NCBI RefSeq assembly: GCF_003397585.1
Contig: NZ_QJUV01000001.1
Coordinates: 558,001 to 622,000, forward strand
Length of the DNA stretch: 64,000 nucleotides
DNA from: Gardnerella piotii
GTDB lineage: Bacteria > Actinomycetota > Actinomycetes > Actinomycetales > Bifidobacteriaceae
Reading direction: 5' to 3'
Shown here: in pieces, positions 16,395 through 25,630 of the stretch
How positions within the stretch are numbered: the first letter of the stretch is position 1
Layout of the letters: each line of letters starts with the position of its first letter
Program-made: the position numbers and the translations under genes
Notes under the pieces: model-generated
What the model was told of the DNA's origin: nothing
What the model saw: the letters and a program-made list of their open reading frames with translations, nothing else
Database searches by the model: none

Positions 16395-16490
16395 CCCAGT
16401 TTGTAGTGCCTTAGACTTTTATCATCATACGACATTACCCTTGCCAGCTTCTTTACTGCAACGAACGTTAAGGCTCTTTTTTGATGCATG
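16395..16490 (-). pseudogene. Possible transposase end (IS110-like)
   Basis: The minus strand reads MHQKRALTFVAVKKLARVMS and then degenerates. The A(L)xAVxxKLxRV pattern resembles the end of IS110-type transposases. Weak: only about 20 residues support it. Confidence 0.25.
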
Positions 16491-16515
16491 GTTATCATCA
16501 GGGTAGTCTTGAAAC

Positions 16516-16561
16516 ATGTGAGACTGTCGTATTGATGTCAAGGGCTTAATAGGTGGGTGCA
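16516..16561 (+). repeat. Att-like block, copy 4
   Basis: One base shorter than the others (atgtgagactg instead of acgtggagactg), otherwise identical to copy 1 through ttgatgtcaagggc and aggtgggtgca. The deletion breaks the reading frame of this copy. Confidence 0.85.
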
Positions 16562-16835
16562 TTTTTGCCCTTGTGCAGCAAGGCTTAGTGAGGGCTATTG
16601 TTAAAAGGTTTAGCGTGTGGCTGCTTTAGGCTGGCTTGGCGTGATTTTTGAGTGCTATTTTTCTGTATGAGGGAAGATATCAACGCTCTAGGGTCGAGTG
16701 CACAGGATGTTAACGTACTTCGCTTGCGTTGAAAGCACACTGTGCTTTCAACTTTGAGCAAGCTCAGCGAATCGAAGTGCATTCGCGAATTATATTTAAT
16801 CGCTCATGCAAGTCGATTCGCCACTTTGCACCCAC
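16553..16835. repeat. Palindromic element R, copy 3 (283 bp)
   Basis: Starts GTGGGTGCA and ends TGCACCCAC, a perfect 9-base inverted pair. It shares the hairpin (16729-16753) and overall sequence with the copy at 12472, but with more differences in its first third. Confidence 0.8.
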
Positions 16836-16874
16836 CCTGTGAAGTGGGAAAATTTACTCAGAAGGAAATGTACT

Positions 16875-17265
16875 GTATTGTATGGGGGGGGGGAAGAAGA
16901 GTGGTTTGGTAGAAAAGGTGTTTTTAATCATAGTAAAGATAAAATTTGGATTTCTACCACAGAAAAAATTGAGTTTTCAGAGAAACGCTCAACAAATTGG
17001 ATGACATATGTAGATGAACGTCGAATGGAAATAACGTGCGGAGAAGCTCCTTATTTAGTTAGTCGTTATAATGCAACAACTGGCAAAATAATTCCACTTA
17101 AGCAACGTATTGGTCTTTTAGAGCGCAAGATTAGAGTAGTTAAAGAGAATAGTAATAATGAAACAGATTGGCTCAAATGGTCTAAACATGCATTTTTGAA
17201 TCTATTTATGGTTTTTAATATCAAGGAGATAGTCTTCTTCTGTCAATAGAAAACCTTCTTGCAAC
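16875..17265 (+). pseudogene. Broken restriction-modification methylase gene with G10 tract
   Basis: After a run of ten G (16884-16893) the frame reads VFNHSKDKIWISTTEK, TNWMTYVDERRMEITCGEAP and YLVSRYNATTGK, then LKQRIGLLERKIRVV and WLKWSKHAF. A shifted frame continues SIYG, a stop, then YQGDSLLLSIENLLAT. This resembles the region downstream of the catalytic domain in type I/IIG-like restriction methylases. Both ends are missing and there is at least one frameshift. The tract raises the question of earlier phase variation. Confidence 0.55.
16884..16893 (+). repeat. G10 homopolymer
   Basis: Ten consecutive G at the start of the methylase remnant; a C10 tract lies at 17741-17750. Long G/C tracts are rare in this AT-rich sequence. 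Confidence 0.9.
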
Positions 17266-17269
17266 ATAG

Positions 17270-17369
17270 AGCTGGGGTAGTACAGAAGAGTTACGTCAAG
17301 CTATTCATACTTATATTGATTTTTACAACAATCACAGAATTAAAATGGGGCTTAAAAGACAATTATGAA
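17270..17369 (+). pseudogene. IS3-family transposase, C-terminal remnant
   Basis: The frame reads EELRQAIHTYIDFYNNHRIK followed by MGLKR, the end of the IS3/IS150 OrfB integrase domain (YI.FYN..RI...L). A stop cuts it. The N-terminal part of a similar transposase is found at 21565-22041 on the other strand. Confidence 0.65.
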
Positions 17370-17400
17370 ACATCGTACTACGATTGCACAAAATGTCTAA

Positions 17401-17577
17401 AAAATTGTCCTAAGCCCCTTTGGTCCGATAATTGACATTCTTATTGCACCTGTTATATGTGTATTGGTGTTCTTTATTGCAAGAAGTCTTATTCGATATG
17501 CGCATTCTCTTAAGAAAGACGATACGTCATCTAAGCAGTCTGCAGAAGATAAAAGAATAGCGTTACGGGACTTATAA
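17401..17577 (+). pseudogene. Fragment of a small membrane protein
   Basis: An open stretch after a stop reads LSPFGPIIDILIAPVICVLV, FFIARSLIRYAHSLKKDD and ends ALRDL. It has one membrane helix and a charged tail but no start codon. Family not recognised. Confidence 0.35.
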
Positions 17578-17740
17578 AACACAAAAATAACAACGAAACA
17601 GCACTATGTATCACAGATTAACCGCCTACTTACATCTGCTGCGCAAAGCTTCGTCCAAATACTCGATTAAAACGCATCCTTAACATTTCTTGTTGACGCA
17701 ACAAACAAGTAAATCTATCATGTTAGTGGGAGGCACATTG

Positions 17741-17750
17741 CCCCCCCCCC
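17741..17750 (+). repeat. C10 homopolymer upstream of the bacteriocin locus
   Basis: Ten consecutive C, 13 bases before the ggagg site of the bacteriocin signal-peptide remnant at 17774. Length change here could affect expression of the following genes. Confidence 0.9.
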
Positions 17751-17773
17751 AATAAATAAGTTGGAGGTTTACG

Positions 17774-17867
17774 ATGAAGAAAAATTTCACGTATTGCATC
17801 GACAGTAGTACTAGTAGTTTCCATGGCATTGGTGCCATGTGCTACTGCCTATTGGGATTGCAAATAA
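17774..17867 (+). pseudogene. Lactococcin-972-type bacteriocin remnant (signal peptide only)
   Basis: A good site (ggagg, 17763-17767) precedes an ATG. Removing one base from the A5 run at about 17779-17783 gives MKKISRIASTVVLVVSMALV, PCATAYWD-CK and a stop: a typical signal peptide for this small secreted bacteriocin family. The mature domain is absent. As it stands the frame shifts and encodes only a meaningless 30-residue product. The transporter genes follow directly, which supports the identification. Confidence 0.6.
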
Positions 17868-17903
17868 TCTGTATGCATGAATAACTTATTATAGGGGTAT
17901 GCG

Positions 17904-20102
17904 ATGTCTCGATTATTGCGTTCATTGTCATGCGCACTTGTTCTTCTGCTTGCATTATTTGCATCGCTGTTAGGTTTGACAAAAATGAACGACTCCTTGG
18001 GTGATTGTATTGCTATATATCCGCAAACGAGTCGCCTTTTTTCATTACGCGGTGTGACAGAAGACAAAGCTGATCAAATTTATGCATTACTCAAGAATAC
18101 TGTTGCTCAGCATAATGCTTTTGTGGTTCGTAATGATATGCGCTTGGCAGCGAGTGACGCCGGTGTAGATGGTTTTGAGCTTGGCATATTTGGCAATCCT
18201 CGAGGTAAAGATGATTTGCTTACTTTGTCGTATCTCGGAACGCCGATTCTGACATCGCATGCCTTTACGCAATTATTGCACAGCGAAAGTAGCAAAACGC
18301 TCGGACTTGATATGGCAAAAGCAGATATGCTTGCTGATCTTCCCACTATTTCCATTGAGGGTTCGCGTTTAGTTGTTCGTCAATTAGATGCCCTCGTCAA
18401 CAATAGTAAAACAAAGCTTGGCGATTACAGGATTGTGGGACTTTCTAGCCGAGACTACCATGCATTAGTTACTCAAGCTGCTCGCATTGCTGGTACAACC
18501 TACCAAGATTTTCAACGTGGAAAATCTGGAATAGCACGATCCAATAGTTTTAATCAACTTACTTTTATTATTGTCTGCATTGTAACAGTGTTGCTTCTTG
18601 GAATTACGATAATCGCTGATGGGTATCTTTCGTATAGAACATTGGGAAGCTATCTATTGTTGGGTTGGTCGCGTTCATCGTTTGCTTTGCGTCATCTTAT
18701 GCCGATACTTGTTTCAGAGCTCGCCGTATATCCTCTTGTTTGTATCGTGATGAGTTCATTTACTCGCGGATTTATATGGAATATTCAATTGTTAATGCAG
18801 GCGCTGATTATAGCGTTGCCAGTTATTGCAGTTGTGTTGCTTCTCAGCGCATTAGTCATTTTGATGATTATTTCTGTAAAACCAGTAGATGCAATTCGTA
18901 ATCGTATTACCAAACGTGGTATGCTTATTGCTCTTGCACTCGTTTATGCTATTGCATCAACATGCGTATTAGAAGGTGTGCATAGCATAGATGGGCCAAT
19001 AGGCGAGTTGGCGAAAAGTGTGGAAGTTGCTCGTATGTGGCATCCTGTATTAAACCAGAGAATTATGTATCACCACCTCGTAGGGCAAGATGGTGCTTCG
19101 GTATCTGGTCAATCGACGCAGTATGCCAAAGATGCTTTTGCATGGTATCGTTCTATTGAGGATAAGCCAGGAGTAAGGCTTATTTACACAAGCTTCTTTG
19201 ATGCGGATATACTACAAGATTGGCGCAATGGTAGCGTATATAAGCATGTACCTTCTAAGCCATTCTGGTCGTTTGTGGCGTCGCCTAAGTACTTGCAAGA
19301 TCAAGGGTTTACTGTAGATAGCGATGTCAAAAACCTTGCTCGTCAGGGTGTGCGCATTTACTTCATTCCCGACACGTATAATCCTCAAGAGCAGACTTTG
19401 ATGAGGCAGTGGCTTCAAGAGTCAGACAACTTAACGTCTACTGATGTTTCGACCAAGTTTACTGCGCATCCACAATTCGCATTCCGCACGTATCATCCTT
19501 CTCGTGAGTGGTTTAACTGGTCTACGGATATTCATCATAAAGTTATGGTAAAAGATCCTATTATTTTTTATGCGACGAGTGATAATTTGAATGCGTCTGA
19601 AAGTGAATCATTACTTGCTGGCGGTCTTGACAATAGCTACATTAAATTGAATGATCAAGCAGCAGCTAGATATCTGAGCGACGCTTATACTGCACGGTAT
19701 CATCTTGATGATAATCATCTTCAATTCTTACAAGTAGGAGAATGCATTGCAGGCTATCAAAAGACGATTATGCAGACGTTGCAATTGTTTGGTAGTGTAA
19801 TTCTGCTTATTACTCTGCTTATGTTGATATTGCTTATAGCAGTTATTGCTATGTTTGCAGCATGCTATCAAGAAAGTATTGCGGTGAAACGATTGCTTGG
19901 TTTTTCGCTATTACGCATATTCTCTATGCCGTTCTTGCTTGTGGGACTCGTTCAAGGAGTACTTTTTGTTATTGCTTCGATTGAACGGACTCGTTCTGGC
20001 ATGATATATGTGCTGATTTCGGCAATTATTGAACTCATATTATTAACGATACAAACATATTATTTGAGTAATAAACACATTACTTCTATGGTAAAGGAGT
20101 AG
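17904..20102 (+). CDS. Bacteriocin-associated integral membrane protein (DUF1430-type)
   Basis: A 732-residue membrane protein with one N-terminal helix (residues 9-27), a large extracellular domain, a group of four helices (about 215-355), a second outside domain and a final group (about 630-725). This is the layout of the lactococcin 972 transporter/immunity permease, related to MacB/FtsX-type permeases. It should work with the ATPase encoded 6 bases downstream to export or give immunity to the peptide. The ATG follows ggggtatgcg. The bacteriocin gene upstream is broken, so the pair may now act only as immunity. Confidence 0.8.
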   Translation: MSRLLRSLSCALVLLLALFASLLGLTKMNDSLGDCIAIYPQTSRLFSLRGVTEDKADQIYALLKNTVAQHNAFVVRNDMRLAASDAGVDGFELGIFGNPRGKDDLLTLSYLGTPILTSHAFTQLLHSESSKTLGLDMAKADMLADLPTISIEGSRLVVRQLDALVNNSKTKLGDYRIVGLSSRDYHALVTQAARIAGTTYQDFQRGKSGIARSNSFNQLTFIIVCIVTVLLLGITIIADGYLSYRTLGSYLLLGWSRSSFALRHLMPILVSELAVYPLVCIVMSSFTRGFIWNIQLLMQALIIALPVIAVVLLLSALVILMIISVKPVDAIRNRITKRGMLIALALVYAIASTCVLEGVHSIDGPIGELAKSVEVARMWHPVLNQRIMYHHLVGQDGASVSGQSTQYAKDAFAWYRSIEDKPGVRLIYTSFFDADILQDWRNGSVYKHVPSKPFWSFVASPKYLQDQGFTVDSDVKNLARQGVRIYFIPDTYNPQEQTLMRQWLQESDNLTSTDVSTKFTAHPQFAFRTYHPSREWFNWSTDIHHKVMVKDPIIFYATSDNLNASESESLLAGGLDNSYIKLNDQAAARYLSDAYTARYHLDDNHLQFLQVGECIAGYQKTIMQTLQLFGSVILLITLLMLILLIAVIAMFAACYQESIAVKRLLGFSLLRIFSMPFLLVGLVQGVLFVIASIERTRSGMIYVLISAIIELILLTIQTYYLSNKHITSMVKE

Positions 20103-20108
20103 TCGATA

Positions 20109-20780
20109 ATGCAAAATAACAGTATTGAACCTTTAATAAGCGTACACAATCTTTATAAATCATATGGGAATCGACCGGTTTTAAATAATCTTAGTTTTAG
20201 TGTGCAACAAGGAGAATCGTTAGCAATCATGGGGGCTTCCGGCTCTGGAAAATCCACTATTCTAAACATTCTCGGCATGCTTGAAACCTATGATAAAGGT
20301 GAGATAAAGATTGCTGGCAAAGAACTTCCAGCTATTAATTCTGTTGCTGCTACTAAGTTACGTCGTTATCATATTAGCTATTTATTTCAATCGTTTGCAT
20401 TGCTCAATAATAGAACTGTATTTGATAATTTGTGGATTGCGATGGCATATAATAAAGAGTCAAAGTCTGTTAAACACCAAATGATTGATGCAGTTCTTGC
20501 TGAACTCAATATTGAGTATGCTAAAAATGACCGTATTGCTGTGCTTTCTGGTGGTGAACAGCAGCGAGTTGCGATTGCTCGCGCAATGCTGAAACCTGGC
20601 TCGTTGATTTTGGCAGATGAGCCGACGGGTTCACTTGATAGAGATCTTGCTGATAAAGTGTTTGCGCAATTGCAAGCGATGAATAAAGAATATAACAAGA
20701 CATTGCTTGTAGTGACACATGATCCTTTGATTGCTCAGCGATGTGATCGTGTGTTGCATATTGAGGCGTTAGCTCGGTAG
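20109..20780 (+). CDS. ABC transporter ATPase of the bacteriocin locus
   Basis: A 223-residue ATPase with Walker A MGASGSGKST, Q-loop FQSFALL, signature LSGGEQQRVAIARAM, Walker B LILADEPTGSLD and the switch histidine in VVTHD. It belongs to the MacB/LolD type that partners single large permeases. It is 6 bases behind the DUF1430-type gene and certainly its partner. Confidence 0.88.
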   Translation: MQNNSIEPLISVHNLYKSYGNRPVLNNLSFSVQQGESLAIMGASGSGKSTILNILGMLETYDKGEIKIAGKELPAINSVAATKLRRYHISYLFQSFALLNNRTVFDNLWIAMAYNKESKSVKHQMIDAVLAELNIEYAKNDRIAVLSGGEQQRVAIARAMLKPGSLILADEPTGSLDRDLADKVFAQLQAMNKEYNKTLLVVTHDPLIAQRCDRVLHIEALAR

Positions 20781-20814
20781 TTGCATTGCTTCTCTTCTCT
20801 TCGTTAAATTTCGG

Positions 20815-20861
20815 GTTATCGTGGCAAAATTCGCAAAATCGGCAAAAACTGCCACGATAAC
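20815..20861. repeat. Inverted repeat after the bacteriocin operon
   Basis: Arms gttatcgtggca (20815-20826) and tgccacgataac (20850-20861) pair perfectly over 12 bases. There is no T run, so terminator function is unsure. The right arm is part of a 22-bp direct repeat that also stands at 21529-21550. Confidence 0.75.
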
Positions 20862-20863
20862 TT
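20842..20863 (+). repeat. 22-bp direct repeat, left copy
   Basis: gcaaaaactgccacgataac plus tt, identical to 21529-21550. The two copies bracket exactly one toxin-antitoxin pair. Confidence 0.85.
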
Positions 20864-20987
20864 GTGATTTAGTAATAATTGCGTACACAATGGTGCTACT
20901 TTGGTATTACGTTGGGTGCTGTAGGTCTGTTATAATAAAGCAAGGCATGAATAACAAATTTATGTTTTTAAGATTAAAGGAAACAAC

Positions 20988-21257
20988 ATGACTTCTACAA
21001 AAACAGCTAGAATAGGCAGATTAAGTGTAAGAGTTAATCCAGAAATACGAGATAGTGCATCGCAAGTTCTTGAACATTATGGTCTTGATATGAGTTCAGC
21101 AGTCAACCTATTTTTGTATCAGATTGTAAATACGCAACGTTTCCCATTTTCACTTGAAAGTTCTCCATATGAGCACGCTCTTGATGAAGCTATGAAAGAA
21201 AAACCAATAGCTGCAGGTACTGTTGACGATTTTGCTGAGCTGATGCGCAATGCCTAA
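20988..21257 (+). CDS. RelB/DinJ-type antitoxin
   Basis: An 89-residue ribbon-helix-helix antitoxin (ARIGRLSVRVNPEIRDSASQVLEHYGL, then MSSAVNLFLYQIV). The ATG is preceded by aaagga. It overlaps the toxin gene by 8 bases. The pair sits between two 22-bp direct repeats downstream of the bacteriocin operon. Confidence 0.83.
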   Translation: MTSTKTARIGRLSVRVNPEIRDSASQVLEHYGLDMSSAVNLFLYQIVNTQRFPFSLESSPYEHALDEAMKEKPIAAGTVDDFAELMRNA

Positions 21258-21525
21258 ACCGCCATTTTATAGTCCAATCTATCTGCGAGATGTTAAGAAA
21301 TATAAGCAGAAGCATTACGATATTGAGCAAGTAATCAATATTGTAAGACTTATTTGCAATGGTGCAGATTCTCGCGAGCTTACAACTTATAGAGATCATA
21401 TTCTTAAAGGCTCATACAAAGGCGTGCATGAATTGCATGTGTCTGCAGACGTTCTACTGTTGTATCAAGTTAAAGAAGATTGCATTATATTCCTACGCTT
21501 AGGATCTCACGACGACTTATTCTAG
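21250..21525 (+). CDS. YafQ-type toxin
   Basis: A 91-residue RelE-superfamily toxin of the YafQ branch: SPIYLRDVKKYKQKHYDIEQ, RDHILKGSYKGVHELHVSAD, LLLYQV and the ending FLRLGSHDDLF. It shares HILKG and GSHxDLF with the YafQ at 9840 but is otherwise quite different, so the two are separate acquisitions. It probably cleaves mRNA at the ribosome. Confidence 0.83.
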   Translation: MPKPPFYSPIYLRDVKKYKQKHYDIEQVINIVRLICNGADSRELTTYRDHILKGSYKGVHELHVSADVLLLYQVKEDCIIFLRLGSHDDLF

Positions 21526-21528
21526 ATA

Positions 21529-21550
21529 GCAAAAACTGCCACGATAACTT
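21529..21550 (+). repeat. 22-bp direct repeat, right copy
   Basis: Identical to 20842-20863 and placed three bases after the toxin stop codon. Confidence 0.85.
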
Positions 21551-21564
21551 GCTTAAAAATATAG

Positions 21565-22041
21565 TTATACAAAAGGAATCACATTTTCAAACGTAGTTAA
21601 AGACCCTTCTAGCATTTCATCTTCAAGACACTGATCTGGGTGGTTTGAAATAGCGTAAGAGACCACTTTACCATCAAAACAGTCAATCATAGGGCTTAAA
21701 TAGAGTTTTGACTCTTTTACTGAAAACTCAGTAATGTCTGTAAGCCAAATCTTATTAGGTGAATCTGCATGAAAATTATTGTTAACAATGTTACTACATG
21801 CGGGAGTAATTTCTCCTATGTAACTTGAATAGCGTCTTTTACGCCTGGCATATCTAACCTCAATTAACTCTTCTTTCATGAGCCGTCTTACTACTTTTTC
21901 AGATACTTTAATACCTTTAGTTCTCAACACTAACCATATTCTAAGAGAGCCATAAGTAAAGAAGTTTTCTTCTGCAATCTCGTGTATGCAACCCCGTATA
22001 TGTGCGTATTTGTCAGGTTTTTTGAAGAGCATTTTTAGCAT
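21565..22041 (-). pseudogene. IS3-family (IS150-like) transposase OrfB, truncated
   Basis: A 158-residue frame starting in the HTH_21 region (YGSLRIWLVLRTKGIKVSEKVVRRLMKE), then NIVNNNFHADSPNKIWLTDITEF with the first catalytic aspartate and MIDCFDGKVVSYAIS with the second. The third catalytic residue and the C-terminal end are missing; the frame runs out in unrelated sequence (GSLTTFENVIPFV). It is therefore inactive. Confidence 0.8.
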
Positions 22042-22104
22042 AGTAATAACTTGAACGTTTTATCTGAAGTGTTTTAATCAGAAGCTCTAACGGTAATACT
22101 AAAA

Positions 22105-22137
22105 GTAGTTAGTGTGGATATTGAAAGGGCATCATAA
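22105..22137 (+). pseudogene. Last codons of a serine recombinase
   Basis: Encodes SVDIERAS and stop, identical to the end of the fragment at 8192-8455, and is followed by the same hairpin. Only about 10 codons survive. Confidence 0.65.
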
Positions 22138-22177
22138 AAGTCAAAAGATTGTGAGCGTTTGAAACGTTACCAAATCT

Positions 22178-22210
22178 AGCCTAGGGGGAGTTTCTCTAGG
22201 CTGTTTTTTT
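22178..22210 (+). terminator. Terminator, second copy of the recombinase-tail hairpin
   Basis: Arms agcctag (22178-22184) and ctaggct (22196-22202) followed by T7. Confidence 0.8.
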
Positions 22211-22303
22211 ATGCTCAAGAATCAAGCTATTAAGCCAATCTTAAACCTTTTAACGATAGCTTTTTCAATAATCGTTAACATAAATGATAGTTATTGAGAA
22301 TAG

Positions 22304-22621
22304 TTATTCCAGTAGTGCGTCAATATTTCGTTTTGAGTATAGAAGTCTGCGCACTTCCATAGTGTCGTCGATGACAACGTAAAAAACAGAAAAGTTGCGT
22401 ACGCTAATCCTGTAGTAGGGGTGTTCTCGTGTTGTTGATGATTGGTAAGGAGCAAATAAGAGGGGTGATTCAAGTCGTTTATCGATTGCTGATTCTATAT
22501 CGTCAACAAGTTTGTGAGCAGCTTTTGGATTTTGCAGTGTATTGGTTATATAGTCAACTGTTTCTAATAAATCTTCTTTGAATAGTGGGAGAAAGGTTAA
22601 TTTATACGTGTTCTTGCTCAT
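22304..22621 (-). CDS. RelE/ParE-family toxin, copy 2
   Basis: A 105-residue protein identical in sequence to that at 11754-12071, with the same arginine-rich and tyrosine motifs (YYRISVRNFSVFYV, LLYSKRNID). It overlaps its antitoxin gene by 20 bases. Two identical copies mean either antitoxin can neutralise either toxin. Confidence 0.87.
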   Translation of the reverse strand: MSKNTYKLTFLPLFKEDLLETVDYITNTLQNPKAAHKLVDDIESAIDKRLESPLLFAPYQSSTTREHPYYRISVRNFSVFYVVIDDTMEVRRLLYSKRNIDALLE

Positions 22622-22874
22622 TGATCCTTCTCCTTACGCTATCAAAGACATCGTCTTTAGAAAGACGCGTAGAAGTGTTTGCGGCAAAAGTATCTGCTTC
22701 GTCGAGTTTTCTTTCAATGTTGTCAGTGAGGGCAGAGTATTGTTTGATGCTCATGAGAACCATAGTCCCATAACCATTTTTTGTAAGGAATACTGGTGTA
22801 TTTGAATTTATAACTGTTTCTTCTACTTCTGGGAATTTATTTCTTAAGTCGGAAACTGGGCGAATATTAATCAT
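22602..22874 (-). CDS. Phd/YefM-family antitoxin, copy 2
   Basis: A 90-residue antitoxin with one substitution relative to copy 1 (TDNIERK instead of TDDIERK). Same ribosome binding site and upstream sequence, so it should be controlled in the same way and cross-regulate with copy 1. Confidence 0.87.
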   Translation of the reverse strand: MINIRPVSDLRNKFPEVEETVINSNTPVFLTKNGYGTMVLMSIKQYSALTDNIERKLDEADTFAANTSTRLSKDDVFDSVRRRINEQEHV

Positions 22875-22984
22875 AGTATCAACCTCCTTTTATCAAAAAA
22901 GTATCATAATATTATCAAGATTACAATTATATTAGTGGCTTGGTACTCAAAAAAGTGTAGCTATACTACCCGTTCTCTCAATCC

Positions 22985-23918
<934 letters not shown>

Positions 23919-24130
23919 ATTCATTTCCTTCCCTTTATCTGATATTTTTATGTTCAAACTCAAACGAGAAAATAAGTGGTGCTTCCCACCATCACGGCGC
24001 TTGATTGTGCTATCTGATGCAGTAATGCGAACATAAAAATCGTGTATGACAGTCGAGGAATCCTATTCGTGCAAATGTGTTGCAATATGCGATACAGTAT
24101 TTTATGATGTGTGTATGGAGGTTGGTTTAT

Positions 24131-24433
24131 ATGGCAGTTACTAAGACAGCGAATGTGAATGTGAGAATACAAGAAAATATTAAGCAGCAGGCGGAGCAGA
24201 TTCTGGAAACGATTGGAGTTCCTAGGGCTACGGCTATTGACATGTTTTATCGTCAAATCATTCTTAATAAGGGTATTCCGTTTTCGCTTACTATTCCAAA
24301 GTCTCTTCCAGCACAAGATGATATGGATGAGAAAACGTTTAACGCGTTGATGGCTAAAGGTTATGATCAGGCGGTTCGTGGTGATAGTTATCCGATAGAT
24401 GATGTTTTTGAAGATCTTGAACGAGGTCTTTAA
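24131..24433 (+). CDS. RelB/DinJ-type antitoxin
   Basis: A 100-residue antitoxin with a ribbon-helix-helix start (TANVNVRIQENIKQQAEQILETIGVPRATAIDMFYRQIIL) and an acidic C-terminus (YPIDDVFEDLERGL). The ATG at 24131 follows ggagg (24117-24121). Its stop overlaps the toxin start by one base (TAATG). Confidence 0.85.
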   Translation: MAVTKTANVNVRIQENIKQQAEQILETIGVPRATAIDMFYRQIILNKGIPFSLTIPKSLPAQDDMDEKTFNALMAKGYDQAVRGDSYPIDDVFEDLERGL

Positions 24434-24756
24434 TGGATGAGTATAAGATAAAAGTTACTCGTCAGGCGAAAGAGCATCTTGCACTTATTCGAGAATATAT
24501 CGCCACGGAGTTACAAGCACCGATAGTGGCTAAAAGAATGCTCGAGCTGTTGAAGTCGGAAATGATGTCTTTGCAGACGATGCCTTATTGTGTGAAGTTA
24601 ATTAGTGAGCAGCCGTGGTGTGAACTTGGTTTTAGAAGAATACGCGTAAAAAATTATTACGTTTATTTTTGTGTTGATGATAGTAGAAAAGAAGTTCAAA
24701 TACTCGCGGTTATCTACGTGAGAAGAGACCAGACTAAACAACTGGAAGAATTGTAA
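24433..24756 (+). CDS. RelE/ParE-family toxin
   Basis: A 107-residue toxin: VTRQAKEHLALIREYIATEL, LQTMPYCVKLI, PWCELGFRRIRVKNYYVYFCVDD and VIYVRRDQTKQL. The TMPY...PWxxxGxRRxxVxNYxVxF pattern is shared with the toxin at 33607. It is coupled to the antitoxin by a one-base overlap. Confidence 0.85.
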   Translation: MDEYKIKVTRQAKEHLALIREYIATELQAPIVAKRMLELLKSEMMSLQTMPYCVKLISEQPWCELGFRRIRVKNYYVYFCVDDSRKEVQILAVIYVRRDQTKQLEEL

Positions 24757-24779
24757 TGTAACGCGCTATTAAGCCAATC

Positions 24780-24827
24780 TTAAACTTTTTAACGATAGCT
24801 TTTCCTATCGTTAAAAAGTGCACCCAG
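24780..24827. repeat. Module right end, copy 2
   Basis: ttaaactttttaacgatagc, a short hairpin, then gTGCACCCA; nearly identical to 8557-8603 and followed by the same tail (gtgcactcaaaaaagtgtagc). Confidence 0.78.
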
Positions 24828-24881
24828 TATCCATAGTGTGCACTCAAAAAAGTGTAGCTATATTTGGAGTTCTCTCAATCC

Positions 24882-24928
24882 ACGTGGAGAATGTCGTCTT
24901 GATGTCAAGGGCTTAATAGGTGGGTGCA
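24882..24928 (+). repeat. Att-like block, copy 5
   Basis: Reads HVENVVLMSRA and stop in the methyltransferase frame, then ataggtgggtgca. One amino acid change and one synonymous change relative to copy 1. Confidence 0.87.
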
Positions 24929-24931
24929 TTT

Positions 24932-25342
24932 TTAGGCTTTATGCTTTTGGTTTCTTCTTCGTAAAAACTCTTTAACAATGATTGGAATTATAGTTGGGAT
25001 ACATTCAAGAGTAATAAAAAATGTAATGTACGTGCAAGTCCAGCTACTACCCAATTGCCGAGGAGACTCTTGTAATATCAATAAATCAATAGCAGGGGCG
25101 ATAAGCGCGATAGCGATGGTTTTACAAACTCCTAAGTTTTCGAGTGTTTTTTGATTGACAACAATCGAGTAAAGAAGAATTTTTGTTAAACCAAGTGCAT
25201 GAGCTATAACAATGAGTAAAAAGGGTGAGTCATAAACAATTTCCCAATCGAGTGATTTAAGAGAATTGATAATAAGTCCTAAAAGAGGGAGTAATAATGA
25301 AAAAAGGAATAATCGTATAGCTTGATATACAGATTTCTTCAT
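24932..25342 (-). CDS. Four-helix membrane protein (paralogue of 8709)
   Basis: A 136-residue protein with the same length, helix pattern and ends as that at 8709-9119. Substitutions cluster in the second quarter (KSLDWEIVYDSPFLLIVIAHALGL) and around residues 102-112. That it stays open in both copies, with conservative changes, suggests it is under selection. Function unknown. Confidence 0.6.
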   Translation of the reverse strand: MKKSVYQAIRLFLFSLLLPLLGLIINSLKSLDWEIVYDSPFLLIVIAHALGLTKILLYSIVVNQKTLENLGVCKTIAIALIAPAIDLLILQESPRQLGSSWTCTYITFFITLECIPTIIPIIVKEFLRRRNQKHKA

Positions 25343-25439
25343 AACTAACCTCCTTAAATTTATATAGTCAAGTGGATGCCTACTGTCATAGACAGACTAT
25401 TTTTCACTTATTTTACGTTAATTTATCTTACTTGGAAAG

Positions 25440-25630
25440 TTGGGATAATCATATCCAAAAAATCTAGCGGTCATTGGCAGACAGGACTTAAAGAACTGGA
25501 TAAATACGGCATTGAGTATCATATCGTGAAAACATATCCCAATGAGGTGAGGGTTGGATATGTGCCGAATTATAAGGCACCGAAAAAGAAGAATGGTGTT
25601 AATCAAGCGTGGTTTTCGGCTAGCTGGTAA
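25440..25630 (+). pseudogene. Toxin-like fragment, second copy
   Basis: Open frame reading SSGHWQTGLKELDKYGIEYH, IVKTYPNEVRVGYVPNYK and QAWFSASW. It is the unbroken version of 9200-9410. An upstream in-frame start exists at 25376, but the bases before 25440 match the non-coding spacer of copy 1, so a true gene is unlikely. Confidence 0.35.

Larger units (their letters stand above)
22221..22984. repeat. Second copy of the 763-bp TA block
   Basis: Nearly identical to 11671-12433, including the end motif ttaaaccttttaacgatagc at 22241-22260 and the tail ending ttctctcaatcca. Confidence 0.9.
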
